Source of the DNA: Marinobacter sp. EhC06
Lineage (GTDB): Bacteria; Pseudomonadota; Gammaproteobacteria; Pseudomonadales; Oleiphilaceae
Assembly: GCF_001650915.1 (NCBI RefSeq)
Contig: NZ_LXYO01000015.1
Location: 1 to 56,639 of the forward strand
DNA length: 56,639 nt
Direction: 5' to 3'
Part shown: piece by piece, positions 44,705 to 53,712 of the stretch
How the letters are laid out: every line of letters begins with the position of its first letter
How positions within the stretch are numbered: the stretch's first letter is position 1
The notes under the pieces: model-generated
The model's database searches: none
What the model was told of the DNA's origin: nothing
What the model saw: only the letters and a program-made list of their open reading frames with translations
Made by a program: the position numbers and the translations under genes

Positions 44705-45817
44705 TCAGTAACCCGGATATCGTTTCCAAAGATCCTCGCTATCCATCCGGCTCGTCCAGTGCTGGCAGGTCCACAAATCAGAAGCCACTTTCTCAATAAC
44801 ACCACGCAATTCCAACGGCTCCAGCCAGCGCTCGGGAATGACGCTGGTCCCCTGCATCACACCGAGTATGTTTCCGGTGATGGCACCGGTGGAATCCGAA
44901 TCGCCGTCATGATTCACCGCCAGAACAATGGCCTGCTCGAAACTGTCTGCCACAAGGGCGCAATAGACGGCAATCGCCAAGGCCTCTTCAGCAACCCAAC
45001 CCTCACCCAGTATTTTGATGGCCTCGTGGTGCGGAAGGTCGGACGCGCTCAATGTTACTGCCTTATCCAACGCCTTAAGAGTTTCTTCATGACCTGGAAA
45101 AGTTATCAGCAGCGATCTTGCCTGAGCCAAGGCGTCGTTCAATGTGGCACCATCCGCCAGCGCGAAAACAAGAATCGCCAGCACGCCACCCGTGAGATAA
45201 CCACTGGGGTGGCCATGGGTAAGGCCTGCACACATTTTGCCGGACTCAAACACTGCGGAGGTTTCAAGCCCTTCTTTGAACGTGAGCCAGAACAACCCAA
45301 CCGGGGCTACTCGCATCACGCCACCACAGCCCTTGCTGTCGTTCCCGGCAATACCCGGATCGCCCTCATAATCTCGCAGCGCACTCAGGCAAGTCATCCC
45401 CGGTGCCCTCACGCTGTGAAGCTCCCGTTGCTGGAAGAGCCATCCATCCAACACCGATGAAATGTGGTGGTTCTCATACCTTTGCGTTGCAAGCCACCGA
45501 AGATAAGCGCCGGCAACTGCGTGACCGAAACTGGTTATGCCCTTAGTGACCCCACGCATTCTCCCCCTCAACAAACCCTCGGCGGTGAACAACGTCATCT
45601 GGGTGTCGTCGGTAATCTTACCTTTTCCGCCGTACGCTTCAGCGTAATCGGTGATGCCGTCCCGTCCGAAGCGATCCAGAATCTGGGAGCGGGACATGAA
45701 CTCCACCGCGCCACCCAGGGCATCACCTACAGCCCCGCCCAGAAGGCATGCACTGAAGTAGTCTCTGATAGGGGTCTCCCAGCTGGGAGAAGAATCCGGT
45801 TGAACTTGATTCGTCAT
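44705..45817 (-). CDS. ADP-ribosylglycohydrolase family protein
   Basis: 370 residues. DraG/ARH fold: FSACLLGGAVGDALGGAVEF, the magnesium site GKGKITDDTQMTLFTAEGLL (T-D-D-T), SKGCGGVMRVAPVGLFW, CAGLTHGHPSGYLTGGVLAI, and AVNHDGDSDSTGAITGNILG with the second Asp cluster. Both metal-binding motifs are intact, so it should be active, removing ADP-ribose from protein, nucleic acid or a small molecule. AGGGAAG precedes ATG 45817. No ADP-ribosyltransferase is seen next to it. Its neighbour is a Cys-pair protein of unknown function. Confidence 0.93.
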   Translation of the reverse strand: MTNQVQPDSSPSWETPIRDYFSACLLGGAVGDALGGAVEFMSRSQILDRFGRDGITDYAEAYGGKGKITDDTQMTLFTAEGLLRGRMRGVTKGITSFGHAVAGAYLRWLATQRYENHHISSVLDGWLFQQRELHSVRAPGMTCLSALRDYEGDPGIAGNDSKGCGGVMRVAPVGLFWLTFKEGLETSAVFESGKMCAGLTHGHPSGYLTGGVLAILVFALADGATLNDALAQARSLLITFPGHEETLKALDKAVTLSASDLPHHEAIKILGEGWVAEEALAIAVYCALVADSFEQAIVLAVNHDGDSDSTGAITGNILGVMQGTSVIPERWLEPLELRGVIEKVASDLWTCQHWTSRMDSEDLWKRYPGY

Positions 45818-45949
45818 GACAACTTCCCTGTGAAATCGCTTAGGCCTGACCGAGATGACTCTTTATCCGCAAAATAACTTCCCTACGAAACATCCCATGC
45901 GTGTGTGTCACTCCTGGCTGAGCGATACGAAAAGAGGTGCAAACCCAGC

Positions 45950-46132
45950 ATGGAATTCCCTCAGCTTCTTTTGGACGATAGGTGCCGTGGTTTCATAGAG
46001 GCGGGTATGTTCAAACTCACCATGATATCTGGGCATTGTTATTACTTTGCAGATGGGGACGCCAAGATACGCGACCTTATTGTTTGCCCATATGTTAAGC
46101 AGTCAAGCCGACGGATCATGTCGCACCTGTAG
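45950..46132 (+). CDS. Possible small protein, 3' half inside the 290-bp repeat
   Basis: 60 residues from ATG 45950, ending ...VCPYVKQSSRRIMSHL. The last 35 codons lie in repeat copy 1; copy 2 (53976-54078) keeps the same frame and stop with six amino-acid changes (for example FADGDAKIRDL against FSDEDAKIPDL). AGAGG lies 12 bases upstream, a little far. It could be a real small gene or the tail of a lost one. Confidence 0.3.
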   Translation: MEFPQLLLDDRCRGFIEAGMFKLTMISGHCYYFADGDAKIRDLIVCPYVKQSSRRIMSHL

Positions 46133-46315
46133 AGCGATTTACTCACCGATAAGATGCTGAAATTCCAGGTACACCTCTATCTGCGTTGCAACAAACCTTG
46201 GTTCTTGCGCTTGTTTACCTCTCTGGCCATACCACTGCTCTACTTTCGACCCATCCGAGGAAATACCCAGGCCAAACTCCCACCGGGAGAGATAACAGGT
46301 TCCGCGGTCAGCCGC
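46026..46315. repeat. 290-bp direct repeat, copy 1
   Basis: Matches 53976-54265 without gaps, with about 27 mismatches by my count (about 91%). This copy covers the last 177 bases of the gene at 46139-47239 and its 3' flank, so it is probably the original. Confidence 0.85.
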
Positions 46316-47239
46316 ATAACAGTTTCCATTACCGGCTGAACAATCCAGCGCATATTCCCAGTTATCGGGACACATGCACACGGTGCCATTAGCAGCAGGC
46401 CGAAGAGCGAGCCCGGTTGCATAGCCAATGGCTTTGGCATCCAACGGTTGATAGGCGGCAAAACGTAAAGTGCCATCTTTACGTCTTTGAAACGCACCGA
46501 CCAACTCGTCACCCCGCTGAATGGTTACAATATCGTTGCGGAGCAAATCCACCTCTCCGAGCTCCAGCCAAAATTTTTGCCCTTCTATGGTCACCAAGTC
46601 CATTGCCGGCTCGTTTGTAATCACTTCCGCGAGGCGTGTCACAGCGGGCGCATAATCGCGACGGGAAACCGTATTGATTTCTGTATAAAGCTGCAGCCAA
46701 TACAGAAGCTCTTCAAATCCAATCTCAATCTGCCCGGACATTGCAGCTTTGATGGCAGCATGAGGCACTGGGTACCCAATGTTCGGGAGGCCGTAACTAC
46801 TCATCGTTTCGGCAGACCAGTGCAGCTCACCAAATGCTTCTTTTTTCGAAGCGCCAAAGATTTCATGCAAATCGAATTCTGAGGTCACCCGGAAAGAACT
46901 TTTTTTATCCCGTCGACCAGGGTGCAACGAATGCTCAAAGTTCTTATTAAGCCAGTCATCCGTCAACTCCATGAATAAGGCAAGGCGTTCGGTACCAACA
47001 ACACTGGCCAGAAGAAAGTGTTTGCTGCGATTGATCGTCTGCAGGGTATAGGCCTTATTTTGAACACCTACAGCATACGCAGCATAACAAAAAGTAAGAT
47101 CAAGGCAGCGCTTTCCGCCCCCTGCGGGCTTGAGTGAATGAACCTCTATGGGCGAACAATGCCGAACGTTTTCACCAAACTCCGGACCAAGGAGCTCCAT
47201 GGCGTACCACTTGCGGGGCTCTAACGTGAATCGACTCAT
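46139..47239 (-). CDS. Conserved hypothetical protein (366 residues)
   Basis: Not recognised. No signal peptide or membrane helix. Notable features are an N-terminal MSRFTLEPRKWYAMELLGPE, a central helical part (EELLYWLQLYTEINTVSRRD), a beta-rich segment (DIVTIQRGDELVGAFQRRKD), and four Cys in 25 residues (VCMCPDNWEYALDC, GNCYAADRGTC) that could bind a metal. It ends IEVYLEFQHLIGE. Its 3' 177 bases are copied at 54089-54265, where they cut off the exonuclease gene. No strong ribosome site precedes ATG 47239. Confidence 0.75.
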   Translation of the reverse strand: MSRFTLEPRKWYAMELLGPEFGENVRHCSPIEVHSLKPAGGGKRCLDLTFCYAAYAVGVQNKAYTLQTINRSKHFLLASVVGTERLALFMELTDDWLNKNFEHSLHPGRRDKKSSFRVTSEFDLHEIFGASKKEAFGELHWSAETMSSYGLPNIGYPVPHAAIKAAMSGQIEIGFEELLYWLQLYTEINTVSRRDYAPAVTRLAEVITNEPAMDLVTIEGQKFWLELGEVDLLRNDIVTIQRGDELVGAFQRRKDGTLRFAAYQPLDAKAIGYATGLALRPAANGTVCMCPDNWEYALDCSAGNGNCYAADRGTCYLSRWEFGLGISSDGSKVEQWYGQRGKQAQEPRFVATQIEVYLEFQHLIGE

Positions 47240-47470
47240 TTATGAATCCAGCTGTGTCCGATGCATTTACAATTCCCCTTACTCATGCACGTAGGCCCAG
47301 TTCCCCAACCGCTCGAGACCACCGCCCCTCCGCGGGATATTCATGATCAGGAGCCGGATTTTTCCACCTCCGGGTGGACCTAATACGGGGTCAGGGTCAT
47401 CTACACGGTTTCCAAGGGCGGTTCTATAACGGTAATTCGCATTCCCTTGGGCGTCGCGAATTCCTGAGCC
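47240..47470. other. Intergenic with 47-bp repeat copy 2
   Basis: No gene. Bases 47353-47399 match the reverse complement of 8816-8862 with three mismatches, including GGGTGGACCTAATAC and GGGTCAGGGTCA. The module probably belongs to a dispersed element or transposon end. Confidence 0.65.
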
Positions 47471-47986
47471 TCACTGCGACCTGTCTGTCGCTTGCCGCCA
47501 GAAATCCATGACGCCTTCCGGAACATCACCGTGTCGCTTCCCTACTTCTATCACAGCCGTTCGCAGCTTTTTAGCACGCTCCGGCTGACCGCACAGGTCA
47601 AGACTGCGGATCATCCGGGTGATCCTGCGATGATTATGGTCAAAGCGATTTAACCACCGATGCTGTTGAGCATTGATGTCCAATGCCGCAACAAAGGCCC
47701 CACGTTGTTTCTCCAACCCCAGAAAAATGAGCATTCGATTCAGTGATTTTTCTTGCTGTGCGCGAAGCGTATCACTGCCTCTGAAAAAGATACGAGCTTC
47801 ATCGGTGAGCACGGGGGCGAATTGGTTTACCTCATTAGATTCGGGAATGGGGAACAACCATTGGATGTAATCATGCGTGGTCTCAAGGAGAGAATCTGAA
47901 AATGCCCAAACCCCATGAATCAGTCGCCCACTATGGTCCGGCGTATCGCCCAGCGTAAATCCGATCAATTTCTCCGTGCTGGTCAT
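47471..47986 (-). CDS. OGFr-domain protein
   Basis: 171 residues from ATG 47986; a TTG at 48019 would add eleven. The motif IHGVWAFSDSLLETTHDYIQ followed by WLFPIPESNEVNQFAPVLTD is the hallmark of the opioid growth factor receptor conserved domain found in animals and scattered bacteria: a helix, then H-D-Y-I-Q-W-L-F-P. The C-terminal part (RFDHNHRRITRMIRSLDLCG) is helical. The bacterial role is unknown. It stands alone on the minus strand between two unrelated genes. Confidence 0.85.
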   Translation of the reverse strand: MTSTEKLIGFTLGDTPDHSGRLIHGVWAFSDSLLETTHDYIQWLFPIPESNEVNQFAPVLTDEARIFFRGSDTLRAQQEKSLNRMLIFLGLEKQRGAFVAALDINAQQHRWLNRFDHNHRRITRMIRSLDLCGQPERAKKLRTAVIEVGKRHGDVPEGVMDFWRQATDRSQ

Positions 47987-48223
47987 CCGAGTAAACTCAT
48001 GTTTATGGTTTCTAATCAATGAAGGCTTGGCGCAGCTTTGAGTTCAAGCCAAGCATGGGCAAGATTGTCGACGATTCCCCGATCTATTCGAGCGTTTGTG
48101 GATCAAGATTCTCGGCAACCTCTGACAGCAAAAGGCAATCGAGGGAGTCTGCTCAGGGTGGTTACTTCGACAATTTGTTTCCCGCTGCGCTCGCATCCTC
48201 ACATGCCTGCCAGCAAACAAGAC

Positions 48224-49633
48224 TCAAAGCGTATCCTCTGGATATTCAATATTGATGAATCGGTATTTTGAGTCCGATTCGAGCAAACCCCTGGCAACGC
48301 GCTGGACATCGGATAGCGTCACAGCCGCCAGCTCGCGCTCGTAGTGAATCAATCGCCCCCGAGTTTCAAATTCCCAGAGAGATGCAATGTAAAAGTCTGC
48401 ATAGCCCTCATTGGTCTCAGGAGACTGAGCCCAACTTCTCAGAATTCCCGTCATGAAGCGCTGGAAGCTTTGATCACTTAATGATTGATCGGTGACCGAC
48501 CTCAGTAGGCTCTCAAGCCGCGCGAGCGCTTTTGAGTGGGACCCCGGTTGGGTATCCGTTGCCATAGCGAACTGACCATGATGTTCGTCAGCCCAAAAAT
48601 CAACCATTGGTGAATATGCGCTCCCATCGCCAATTCGCAATGCGGTGTAAACACGCTGATCAAGCCATTCTTTCAGAGCCATTAAAGGAAAATAGTCAGG
48701 GTGGCCAATCGAGGGTGTTTTAAAATAAAGACCAACTGAAGAGTCGTAGCTATAGCCCTCCCACGTACGCTGTTCTGGCCAATTTTCTGGAGCAATCTTT
48801 TGATCGGGAACCTCTCCAAGATTTTCTAACGTTGCAAGATTAGCTTTTGCCCAGTCGCGGACCTCTTCCTCCTTGATGTCGCCGACCACAACCCAAAGCA
48901 TATTCTGGGGCTGATAATATCGGTCGTATGCGCTCTGAATATCCTCAAGCTCCACATCGCTTTGCTGATCGTACTGAGGACAAACTTGATGGTACTGGCG
49001 ATCAATCTCAGCAAGAAATTTCGTACCGGCTGATGCCAATTCACCAGCGGTCGACGATGAGCGTTCCAGTTCCGTGGGCTCGCCCCCCATTTCTTGCCAC
49101 AAAATATCGCTGGTTTTCTGCCACTGTTCCTCAGTGAATTGACCCTCCGTCAGCATCCGGCGTGTCAGCGCCATTGTCTCTTCAAGACTTGAAGGAAACG
49201 CCGCAGCCTCAAATACCGTTTCGGAGCCTGCGACGTACGCATTTGAGCTGACCCCCAATTCCCAGAAACGCTTCTCCAACTCAGCTTCCGGCATGTCGGT
49301 CAAACCGCCAAAAACCATATGTTCAAGCGCGTGCGGGATCTCCTGAGTGCCACACTCAAAATCAGACATCCCAACACCCACACGGACCTTGAAGGACACA
49401 GAACGGGCAAACTCACGGTCGAGCATCACCAACTGAAGGCCATTGTCGAAGCGGATATAGGTGGGTGAGTACAACTCAGGCGCCGAGTAATCGCCGGCAT
49501 TTGCGCGCTCAACCAGCTTATTCATAGAAGGCGCAGCAGAAATCGCACTGGCGAACGACAGCATTAAACACGTGAGGTGCACCATCCTTATCGCAACTGA
49601 TCGATATATCGTTCCGACGGTTGATGAAGACAT
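48224..49633 (-). CDS. Exported M16 (insulinase-type) metallopeptidase
   Basis: 469 residues with a signal peptide (VHLTCLMLSFASAISAAPSM). The inverted zinc motif is HALEHMVFGGL (His-x-x-Glu-His), with the third ligand Glu in the family's downstream helix (FEAAAFPSSLEETMALTRRM). The second domain begins ALIENLG-like at about residue 265 and ends EYPEDTL. The length fits a single M16A/M16B pair. It is probably periplasmic and degrades peptides. AAGG precedes ATG 49633. No partner M16 gene is adjacent. Confidence 0.9.
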   Translation of the reverse strand: MSSSTVGTIYRSVAIRMVHLTCLMLSFASAISAAPSMNKLVERANAGDYSAPELYSPTYIRFDNGLQLVMLDREFARSVSFKVRVGVGMSDFECGTQEIPHALEHMVFGGLTDMPEAELEKRFWELGVSSNAYVAGSETVFEAAAFPSSLEETMALTRRMLTEGQFTEEQWQKTSDILWQEMGGEPTELERSSSTAGELASAGTKFLAEIDRQYHQVCPQYDQQSDVELEDIQSAYDRYYQPQNMLWVVVGDIKEEEVRDWAKANLATLENLGEVPDQKIAPENWPEQRTWEGYSYDSSVGLYFKTPSIGHPDYFPLMALKEWLDQRVYTALRIGDGSAYSPMVDFWADEHHGQFAMATDTQPGSHSKALARLESLLRSVTDQSLSDQSFQRFMTGILRSWAQSPETNEGYADFYIASLWEFETRGRLIHYERELAAVTLSDVQRVARGLLESDSKYRFINIEYPEDTL

Positions 49634-49713
49634 TCTGCGTTACCTTTTAAACGGATGGGAATGGGTTGAGTGTACGGGTCAATTGCGACTTTACGCGTCG
49701 CATGGACAGGAGA

Positions 49714-50364
49714 TTATTCGGTGACGACCGGATAACAAGCGTCGCCCCAAAGGGTATCTGGATGATCCATCATAATCGTGAGGATGAAGGGAACCAACTT
49801 TTCCATCAAAGCCACGCAATCCCTGATCTGGTCACGATTAACAGAGCTGTTCCAAGTGGCACCGCCGTGAATTATCTGATTCCGCAACGTGTATATCCTG
49901 GTCAAGGCAATGCCAAGAACCGTCGCGGTATCTTGACTCCCAAGCGCAGTCTGGGCCGCCACTTTGGCTCGCTCAAACTGCACCTGCCACTCCTCCTGCG
50001 AAAGTTTGCCATTGTGGTAATCCCAGAATGCCTGAAACACATAACGATTGTTCAACAGCACACGGATGCTGCGAGGAAATTCACTCCAGGCGAGGGCTTC
50101 CAACCGACGCTCTCTGTCCAATCCGCAAAGCTTCTCTAAAAAAGCCCTGAACGCTGTCCGTTCCGATGTTCTGTATTCTTCCTCGATGTCGGTGGCATAC
50201 GCTGCGTTGAATGCGATCCATAAAAAGATAAAACGACCATCAAGGTCATCCTGCATTTCGGCACGTTGTAACCAACTGAGTGATCGATGGACGCGAAGAC
50301 TGAGGTTTGGATGAAATTGATCTCGCTCGTTTCTGTGTCGATGCTTTAACTGTTCATAATCCAT
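49714..50364 (-). CDS. Apea-type HEPN domain protein
   Basis: 216 residues. The N-terminal SLSWLQRAEMQDDLDGRFIF, LWIAFNAAYATDIEEEYRTS is typical of the Apea-like HEPN group, and the R-N-x-x-x-H catalytic motif is intact in RIYTLRNQIIHGGATWNS. HEPN proteins of this type are metal-independent RNases in many anti-phage and toxin systems. AGGAA precedes ATG 50364. The Cys-pair paralogue at 50386 ends 21 bases upstream on the same strand, so the two are probably one transcript. No MNT antitoxin is visible. Confidence 0.85.
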   Translation of the reverse strand: MDYEQLKHRHRNERDQFHPNLSLRVHRSLSWLQRAEMQDDLDGRFIFLWIAFNAAYATDIEEEYRTSERTAFRAFLEKLCGLDRERRLEALAWSEFPRSIRVLLNNRYVFQAFWDYHNGKLSQEEWQVQFERAKVAAQTALGSQDTATVLGIALTRIYTLRNQIIHGGATWNSSVNRDQIRDCVALMEKLVPFILTIMMDHPDTLWGDACYPVVTE

Positions 50365-50385
50365 ATTGCGTTCCTGCGCGTCTGA

Positions 50386-51012
50386 TTAGTCTGATGAATC
50401 GGCACTTGAGTGAAACTGTGGTCGAAAACCGCTCTCGACAATTCGGACAACAGATTTTGGTGTCAGGACATCGACTGTATCTGGCAGCTTTTCAGGCTCA
50501 ACAACCGAGTACCCACCAAAGGCCCACCTCAACACCCTTTGATTGCAGATGGCGTAACTAACCCCGTCAAAAGAAAACATGGTTTCATGCGGTAAATCCG
50601 AGATAGGGCTTCTCCATGTGACCTTTTGGTCGCCATGTAGCCCTTCCTCATGAAGAACCCCGTCCATTTGAGGCGCTCGAACAGGCTTTTCAATACGTGG
50701 ATCATTCACTCTACTCCAGACATCACGAAACTCGTTGTAACGCTTGCGTCTGCATTCCGCGCAAGGGCGATGCCCCGCCGCAAAAGCAGTCACCTCATCA
50801 AGGAAGAACAGCTCTGTGTAGAAACCAGCAGACATCAATTCGCGTTGTCTGCCTTTGAACTCCAAAAGGCAGGTAATCCAGCCTTTATTTCTGAACAGGT
50901 GCTGCACCTCTTTTTTGGAATTGTGCAGAACGCCTCTGTTGCCCATAAGAGTGCCTCGAGCAGGACTGCTTTCAATCGTACCCAGTGGACTCACCCGGTT
51001 TTGTAATGGCAT
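50386..51012 (-). CDS. Conserved protein with GHRPCAECRR motif, paralogue 2
   Basis: 208 residues, colinear with the protein at 44046-44666: MPLQNRVSPLGTIESSPARG, LMGNRGVLHNSKKEV, GWITCLLEFKGRQRELMSAG, FFLDEVTAFAAGHRPCAECR, and the C-terminal VDVLTPKSVVRIVESGFRPQ. AGGGAG precedes ATG 51012. One copy is next to an ADP-ribosylglycohydrolase and this one is next to a HEPN protein, so the family may recur as a partner of effector or defence genes (inference). Confidence 0.85.
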   Translation of the reverse strand: MPLQNRVSPLGTIESSPARGTLMGNRGVLHNSKKEVQHLFRNKGWITCLLEFKGRQRELMSAGFYTELFFLDEVTAFAAGHRPCAECRRKRYNEFRDVWSRVNDPRIEKPVRAPQMDGVLHEEGLHGDQKVTWRSPISDLPHETMFSFDGVSYAICNQRVLRWAFGGYSVVEPEKLPDTVDVLTPKSVVRIVESGFRPQFHSSADSSD

Positions 51013-51138
51013 AGCCGACGGCTCCCTATCGTTGCTTTTTAACTTTGATCAAAATTTAAGCGTCCGAGACAGGGCAGAACTCTGCAAACGCTTTAGCTGT
51101 CGATTTCCCTTGAGCTCTGAAGAAAACCTAAGCAGTTT

Positions 51139-51363
51139 CTAACGAGTTTTATCCTTAAACCATCGAGCCAAGCGGTCGCCATAGTCTTTGGTACGGTCCC
51201 CAACCTCATCAATGGTTTGACGGTCGAACAGCTCACGTAGCCCCGGTCGCTCGCCCAAACAACGCGTTACAACGCGCATTTCTTCAGGGTAAAGAGATGG
51301 ATGGACGCTGCAACTGGCTATCCCTCGCAACAGTTCGGAGGCGCGCCTCTCAGGAGTTGGCAT
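51139..51363 (-). CDS. Small hypothetical protein (74 residues)
   Basis: MPTPERRASELLRGIASCSV followed by HPSLYPEEMRVVTRCLGERP and a C-terminal DRLARWFKDKTR. It is helical, soluble and not recognised. The ribosome site is weak. It precedes paralogue 2 on the same strand by about 130 bases. Confidence 0.5.
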   Translation of the reverse strand: MPTPERRASELLRGIASCSVHPSLYPEEMRVVTRCLGERPGLRELFDRQTIDEVGDRTKDYGDRLARWFKDKTR

Positions 51364-51740
51364 TGAGATCTCGGACAACGATGAAATCCGTTTCTCGCAC
51401 TCAAGGGCATTTTGTAGTGGTCAAGTTAATCCGGGGCATGTTTTTGAACTGTTGTAACTGAACTCTAGAGGACGCTAACCACACCAAAGCTGCGCCAATG
51501 CTCGGGGATCTGAATCGGTATCCACGGATGTGCCGCTCTCAAATCGAACAAATCAGGGTGTCTCTGCCACCACGCTCCACAAGATAGCAGCCATGCATCA
51601 ATAATGAGGAGTCCCCGAATGTATTTCTCCTTTCGCAGAAGCCATTTAGAGGCGCCTAAGACGACGATCCGACTTCTGCAGGAGAGATAAAGGCCGAATC
51701 GGGCCCAGTTGCCACTGGGGCTAACTGCGGATATGTTTAA
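51364..51740. other. Intergenic; possible weak minus-strand frame
   Basis: About 375 bases. The minus-strand frame at 51465-51755 has some protein-like content (LLIIDAWLLSCGAWWQRHPD) but no ribosome site and no recognised family, so I do not call it a gene. It may be the wreck of one. Confidence 0.3.
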
Positions 51741-52538
51741 CAGGCTATCTGCCAATCAGACCGGGGAGCGCTTATCCAAGACGGCGAGAGAAGTTCAGAA
51801 ACCGCAACACTTGCCGGCGTCGACCTGGCCTGGCAAAGCAAACGCAACCCGACGGCAATAGCCGCAGGTTCGCTTTCCGGCCGCAAGTTGAAAATTGCTT
51901 CCGTTCACGAGCAGCTCTATACAGCTAATGCAGTCCTAGAGACCCTGACAAACGTTCCCAATCTTCGGGGGATCGCAATTGATGCGCCGCTGATTATCAA
52001 AAACCAATCCGGCCAACGTGATTGCGAGAAGGCCATCGGCCGTGAATACGGGTCCCGACATGCGTCCTGCCACACCTCAAACTTAACCAAGTTCCCGGAT
52101 TCCGATGCGGCATTGCTTTCGGAGCGCCTTGTCGCCGAGGGCTTTACTCACCTGGGCTCCACAAGCGAGTGCTGGCAAATTGAGTGTTACCCGCATCCAG
52201 CACTCATAGAGCTGTTTAAGCTGCCTATGCGCCTACCCTACAAACGTGGACGCGTTGGTGAGAAAAGGTCGGGGCAAGCCACCCTGGCTCGACTTCTCTC
52301 GAGCTTATCGGGCGAGGGCTATTTAACCTTGGAAGTACCGGAAGGCTTCCGCCATTACTTCGATCCCGATTATATCGCTCAGCTTAAAGGTAAAGCACTC
52401 AAGCACAACGAGGACGTACTGGACTCTGTAATTTGTCTGATAGTCGCTGCGTTTTACCAGCTTGGGATGCAGGATAGGGTTTTCGGTTCGGCGGGGGACG
52501 GTTACATTTACGTACCTGAGGTTGAACAGTTGCCGTAA
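51741..52538 (+). CDS. DUF429 family protein (predicted RNase-H-like), start unclear
   Basis: The DUF429 fold begins at LAGVDLAWQSKRNPTAIAAG (about 51810; first acidic residue of the RNase-H-like strand) and continues with LRGIAIDAPLIIKNQSGQRD, IECYPHPALIELFKLPMRLP, YKRGR and ALKHNEDVLDSVICLIVAAF (late Asp). No ATG, GTG or TTG lies in frame between the stop at 51738-51740 and 51888, which is already inside the domain. Either an unusual start (CTG 51825) is used or the 5' end is damaged; an ATG at 51733 lies one frame off. Enzyme activity is only predicted for the family. Confidence 0.8.
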   Translation, partial: QAICQSDRGALIQDGERSSETATLAGVDLAWQSKRNPTAIAAGSLSGRKLKIASVHEQLYTANAVLETLTNVPNLRGIAIDAPLIIKNQSGQRDCEKAIGREYGSRHASCHTSNLTKFPDSDAALLSERLVAEGFTHLGSTSECWQIECYPHPALIELFKLPMRLPYKRGRVGEKRSGQATLARLLSSLSGEGYLTLEVPEGFRHYFDPDYIAQLKGKALKHNEDVLDSVICLIVAAFYQLGMQDRVFGSAGDGYIYVPEVEQLP

Positions 52539-52663
52539 ACTCACCCCCATTTCCTTAAAGTCTGCGGGCGTGTGCTCTTCTGCAAATAAGGCTGCAACGC
52601 CGCACTTTTATGAATGTCAGCATTAAGTGGAAAGTGGGCGTTTTGTCTTTTAAAGGAAGTGGA

Positions 52664-53419
52664 ATGGACAAGCTAAGAAAGACCTACGCGGCAATCAAAG
52701 AGATTCTCGGAGACAACACCGAGCCACTGGATTCAGTGGAGCTGGTTGAAGCCTACCGTCAATACTTTAAACCCGAAAAAGTCAGGTTTCTGCTCCTTGC
52801 CGAATCCCATGTATTTACCAACGATTTGGAGAGACAAATCCCCTTGCAGTCTGTTCGCGGTCTTGAGGGATATCCTCAGCAATATGCTCGATTCGTCTAT
52901 TGCTTGGGGTACGGCGAAAAACAACTGACTAACTCAGTAGATCACCCAAAACGCGACGGCACACCGCAGTTCTGGAAAATCTTCTTCAGTTGCTGCAACC
53001 CGATTTCCTCCCCTGACGATTTCCACCCCATCCTGGGTAAAACACCTGCCAACCAGAGACTCCGCAACAAGATTGAAACCCTGAAACAGATGAAGAGACG
53101 GGGAATCTGGCTTGTCGATGCAAGCATCGTCGCGCTCTATCAAGATGGGAAAAAGATCCCGAACATGTTCGATGCTCTAGAGACATCCTGGCATTCTTAC
53201 ACACGGGATATCGTGATATCAGCCCAACCGGACCATGTCATATGTATTGGAAAAGGCGTGGCGAACGTTGTCGAGCCCGATTTTAAAAGGCATTTTCCTT
53301 CGGCGTATACAGTCATTGCACAGCCCAACGCCTTTTTATCGTCTGCAGAACACTTTGAAAATTACAAATCTTACAGCCGGATTTGCTCCCGCGATAGATC
53401 CTCGAGTAATCCGGAATAG
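52664..53419 (+). CDS. Hypothetical protein, possibly UDG-superfamily-like
   Basis: 251 residues from ATG 52664, with GGAAG upstream. The frame is open to 52610, but the ribosome site favours 52664. Features: PEKVRFLLLAESHVFTNDLE, a central FWKIFFSCCNPISSPDD, RGIWLVDASIVALYQDGKKI, and late DHVICIGKGVANVVEPDFKR followed by AQPNAFLSSAEHF. An early strand ending A-E-S and a late H-V-x-x-I-G-K strand recall uracil-DNA glycosylase-like folds, but the motifs are not canonical, so this is tentative. Confidence 0.7.
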   Translation: MDKLRKTYAAIKEILGDNTEPLDSVELVEAYRQYFKPEKVRFLLLAESHVFTNDLERQIPLQSVRGLEGYPQQYARFVYCLGYGEKQLTNSVDHPKRDGTPQFWKIFFSCCNPISSPDDFHPILGKTPANQRLRNKIETLKQMKRRGIWLVDASIVALYQDGKKIPNMFDALETSWHSYTRDIVISAQPDHVICIGKGVANVVEPDFKRHFPSAYTVIAQPNAFLSSAEHFENYKSYSRICSRDRSSSNPE

Positions 53420-53460
53420 CTTCCGCCAAGCAATTTAATACGTCGTCGATATTACGGGTG

Positions 53461-53685
53461 TTATTTCGTTTTCAGCATCTGTGAAAACAGAATGACGCCG
53501 TTGACCGCTACAAACCAACTCATCAGCGCGAACCCATACCCGAACCAAAGAATGGCCTTGATGACGGAATCCCCAAAACGGTCTGCCTTGCGGGCGCGTT
53601 CCAGTTGGCGCGGATCAACCGAGAAAAATCCTCTCCCGAGCCCGGCTGGCTTTCGGCGATACTTGGAATACTTACGTTTATGCAT
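53461..53685 (-). CDS. Small membrane protein (74 residues)
   Basis: ATG 53685 is preceded by GAGGAG at good spacing. A very basic N-terminus (MHKRKYSKYRRKPAGLGRGF) leads to one long hydrophobic segment, AILWFGYGFALMSWFVAVNG. Positive residues suggest an N-terminus in the cytoplasm. It follows another small membrane protein by 27 bases. Function unknown. Confidence 0.65.
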   Translation of the reverse strand: MHKRKYSKYRRKPAGLGRGFFSVDPRQLERARKADRFGDSVIKAILWFGYGFALMSWFVAVNGVILFSQMLKTK

Positions 53686-53712
53686 GGCCAGAGACTCCTC
53701 TGTCATCCAGGA

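Noticed and set aside
44690..45460. 256-codon plus-strand open frame
   Set aside because: Antisense to the ADP-ribosylglycohydrolase, which has complete metal-binding motifs and a ribosome site.
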